From Actinoplanes sp. NBC_00393 (GTDB taxonomy: Bacteria > Actinomycetota > Actinomycetes > Mycobacteriales > Micromonosporaceae), in contig NZ_CP107942.1 of NCBI RefSeq assembly GCF_036053395.1, positions 1,826,501 to 1,890,500 on the forward strand: a stretch of 64,000 nucleotides of DNA, written 5' to 3'. A model generated the notes under the pieces. It worked only from the letters and a program-made list of their open reading frames with translations, was not told where the DNA came from and did no database searches. Shown here piece by piece: positions 63,168 to 64,000 of the stretch (positions are counted from its first letter, which is position 1; each line of letters begins with the position of its first letter). The position numbers were made by a program, and so were the translations under genes.

Positions 63168-63311
63168 GTCGTGAACTCCCTGTTCGTCCGAGGTTTCCGC
63201 CGGTGGTCGGAGCGGGCCGGAAATTCTTGACAAGAGAATCGGGGTGGGACGTCAAGACGGCCGCGGCGGCTCCGACCAACGGCCGAAGACCCGCCAATGA
63301 GGAGGACCGAG

Positions 63312-63683
63312 ATGCGTTTCCTGATCAGCCTGCACATCAACCCGGCCGTGCTGGACGCCCTGACCGACGAGGAGAAGGCGGCCATCGGTGACGGGCACGG
63401 GAAGTTGCTCGAGGCGATGAAGGCGTCCGGTGAGCTGATCACCACGCTCGCGCTGGCCGACCCGTCGCAGGCCGCCGTGGTGTCGGTGCGCAACGACCAG
63501 CCGGTCGTGACCGATGGGCCGTTCCTCGAGGCGAAGGAGTTCCTGGGCGGCTTCTACCTGGTGGACTGCGAGAACAAGGAACGGGCGATCGAGCTGGCGG
63601 CGCAGATCCCGGACACCCGGATCCCGGGGCTCGGTGTCGAGGTGCGCCAGGTGATGTTCGCCGACGGGAATCTGGACGCGTGA
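63312..63683 (+). CDS. YCII-related DGPF-domain protein
   Basis: 123 residues. YCII/DGPF fold with the namesake motif in VVTDGPFLEAKEFLGGFYLV and ending in EVRQVMFAD. Ribosome-binding site GAGGAGG six bases before the ATG. Known: DGPF proteins accompany ECF42 sigma factors. Here the sigma gene follows with a GTGA overlap. Confidence 0.92.
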   Translation: MRFLISLHINPAVLDALTDEEKAAIGDGHGKLLEAMKASGELITTLALADPSQAAVVSVRNDQPVVTDGPFLEAKEFLGGFYLVDCENKERAIELAAQIPDTRIPGLGVEVRQVMFADGNLDA

Positions 63684-64000
63684 GCGTACCGGCCTTCGGG
63701 GACCTGCTGCGCGAGCTCGCGCCGCAGGTCCTCGGTGTGCTGGTGCGCCGCCACGGGCAGTTCGAGGGGTGTGAGGATGCCGTCCAGGAAGCGGTCCTCG
63801 CGGCCAGCGTGCAGTGGCCGGCCGAAGGGGTGCCGGAGAATCCGCGCGGCTGGCTGATGACGGTCGCGTCGCGGCGGCTCATCGACCAGATGCGCAGCGA
63901 CCACGCACGCCGCGAGCGGGAGACGGCCCTGGCCACGGCCGAAGTCCCGCCTGCCGAGGTGCCGGACGTCGACGACACCCTGAAGCTGCTGTTCCTCTGC
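63680..64000 (+). CDS. ECF42-like sigma factor, 3' end outside window
   Basis: 107 codons visible, open to the edge. Region 2: DLLRELAPQVLGVLVRRHGQ, FEGCEDAVQEAVLAASVQW, ENPRGWLMTVASRRLIDQMR. The block after it (DDTLKLLFLC) is diagnostic of the DUF6596-bearing ECF42 group, whose members have a C-terminal extension and no anti-sigma factor. GTG start overlapping the DGPF-protein stop. Confidence 0.9.
   Translation, partial: MSVPAFGDLLRELAPQVLGVLVRRHGQFEGCEDAVQEAVLAASVQWPAEGVPENPRGWLMTVASRRLIDQMRSDHARRERETALATAEVPPAEVPDVDDTLKLLFLC

Noticed and set aside
61743..63297. Long N-terminal extension of the GNAT frame to 964 codons
   Set aside because: The extension is a shadow of the MFS gene; the true start overlaps the MFS stop as ATGA.
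63168..63311. Possible ECF42 promoter upstream of the DGPF gene
   Set aside because: TTGACA at about 63227 and an imperfect ATTCTTG/CAAGAGAAT dyad are visible, but no convincing -35/-10 pair of the ECF42 type could be fixed.

Overview
The window is high-GC actinobacterial DNA: GTG starts, frequent ATGA/GTGA gene overlaps, and families typical of filamentous actinomycetes (an extra DivIVA protein, an S1E protease with a ricin-type lectin, CBM2 and CBM35 modules, an Mrp antiporter with fused A and B subunits). Overall style suggests Micromonosporaceae, perhaps Actinoplanes; this is an inference from gene content. No RNA genes, CRISPR arrays or phage modules were seen.

Layout. 0-3 kb: the 3' part of a TPR protein fused to a UMP-kinase domain, then a divergent SDR / XRE-regulator pair. 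3-6.3 kb: an ECF sigma, anti-sigma, ABC ATPase, ABC permease operon (minus strand) with a small tandem duplication at the last junction. 6.5-8.1 kb: an IS256-family element. 8.3-9.8 kb: an acetyltransferase and about 1 kb of repeats and debris. 9.8-17.2 kb: one long minus-strand operon, histidine kinase, response regulator, then Mrp A(B)-C-D-E-F-G, nearly every junction overlapping. 17.46-19.2 kb: an ISAzo13-family element with TTA target duplication. 19.2-19.8 kb: a 63-bp minisatellite. 20-21.8 kb: a Tat-type FAD dehydrogenase. 21.9-29.1 kb: the membrane protein / DUF4129 / DUF4350 / MoxR / DUF58 cluster followed by SpoIIM-like and RDD genes. 29.2-34.1 kb: chemoreceptor, FIST sensor, GGDEF-EAL enzyme. 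33.5-36.1 kb: a TDT exporter with a divergent LysR regulator; its frame runs antisense through the EAL gene. 36.2-39.2 kb: DivIVA paralogue, a hypothetical, an amino-acid dehydrogenase. 39.2-47 kb: an arabinoside-utilisation operon (sugar ABC transporter without ATPase, GH127, secreted clan-A glycosidase-CBM35) divergent from a LacI regulator. 47-53.5 kb: MarR / DinB-like pair, lipoprotein, protease-lectin, CBM2 protein, oxidoreductase. 53.6-60 kb: secreted protein, orphan kinase, membrane protein, esterase-like protein, a TetR / siderophore-interacting-protein deletion scar, CGNR regulator, MFS exporter. 60.4-64 kb: GNAT and MFS genes divergent from a DGPF (YCII) protein and the start of an ECF42-like sigma factor.

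The most striking non-gene feature is a set of intergenic minisatellites. Three arrays with different sequences share an exact 63-bp period (9.55, 19.2 and 60.25 kb), and 38-39-bp and about 62-bp arrays follow other genes. Several units contain inverted repeats, and a separate short element (core GCGACCGCCGGGCTTGAGCA) recurs in five gaps.
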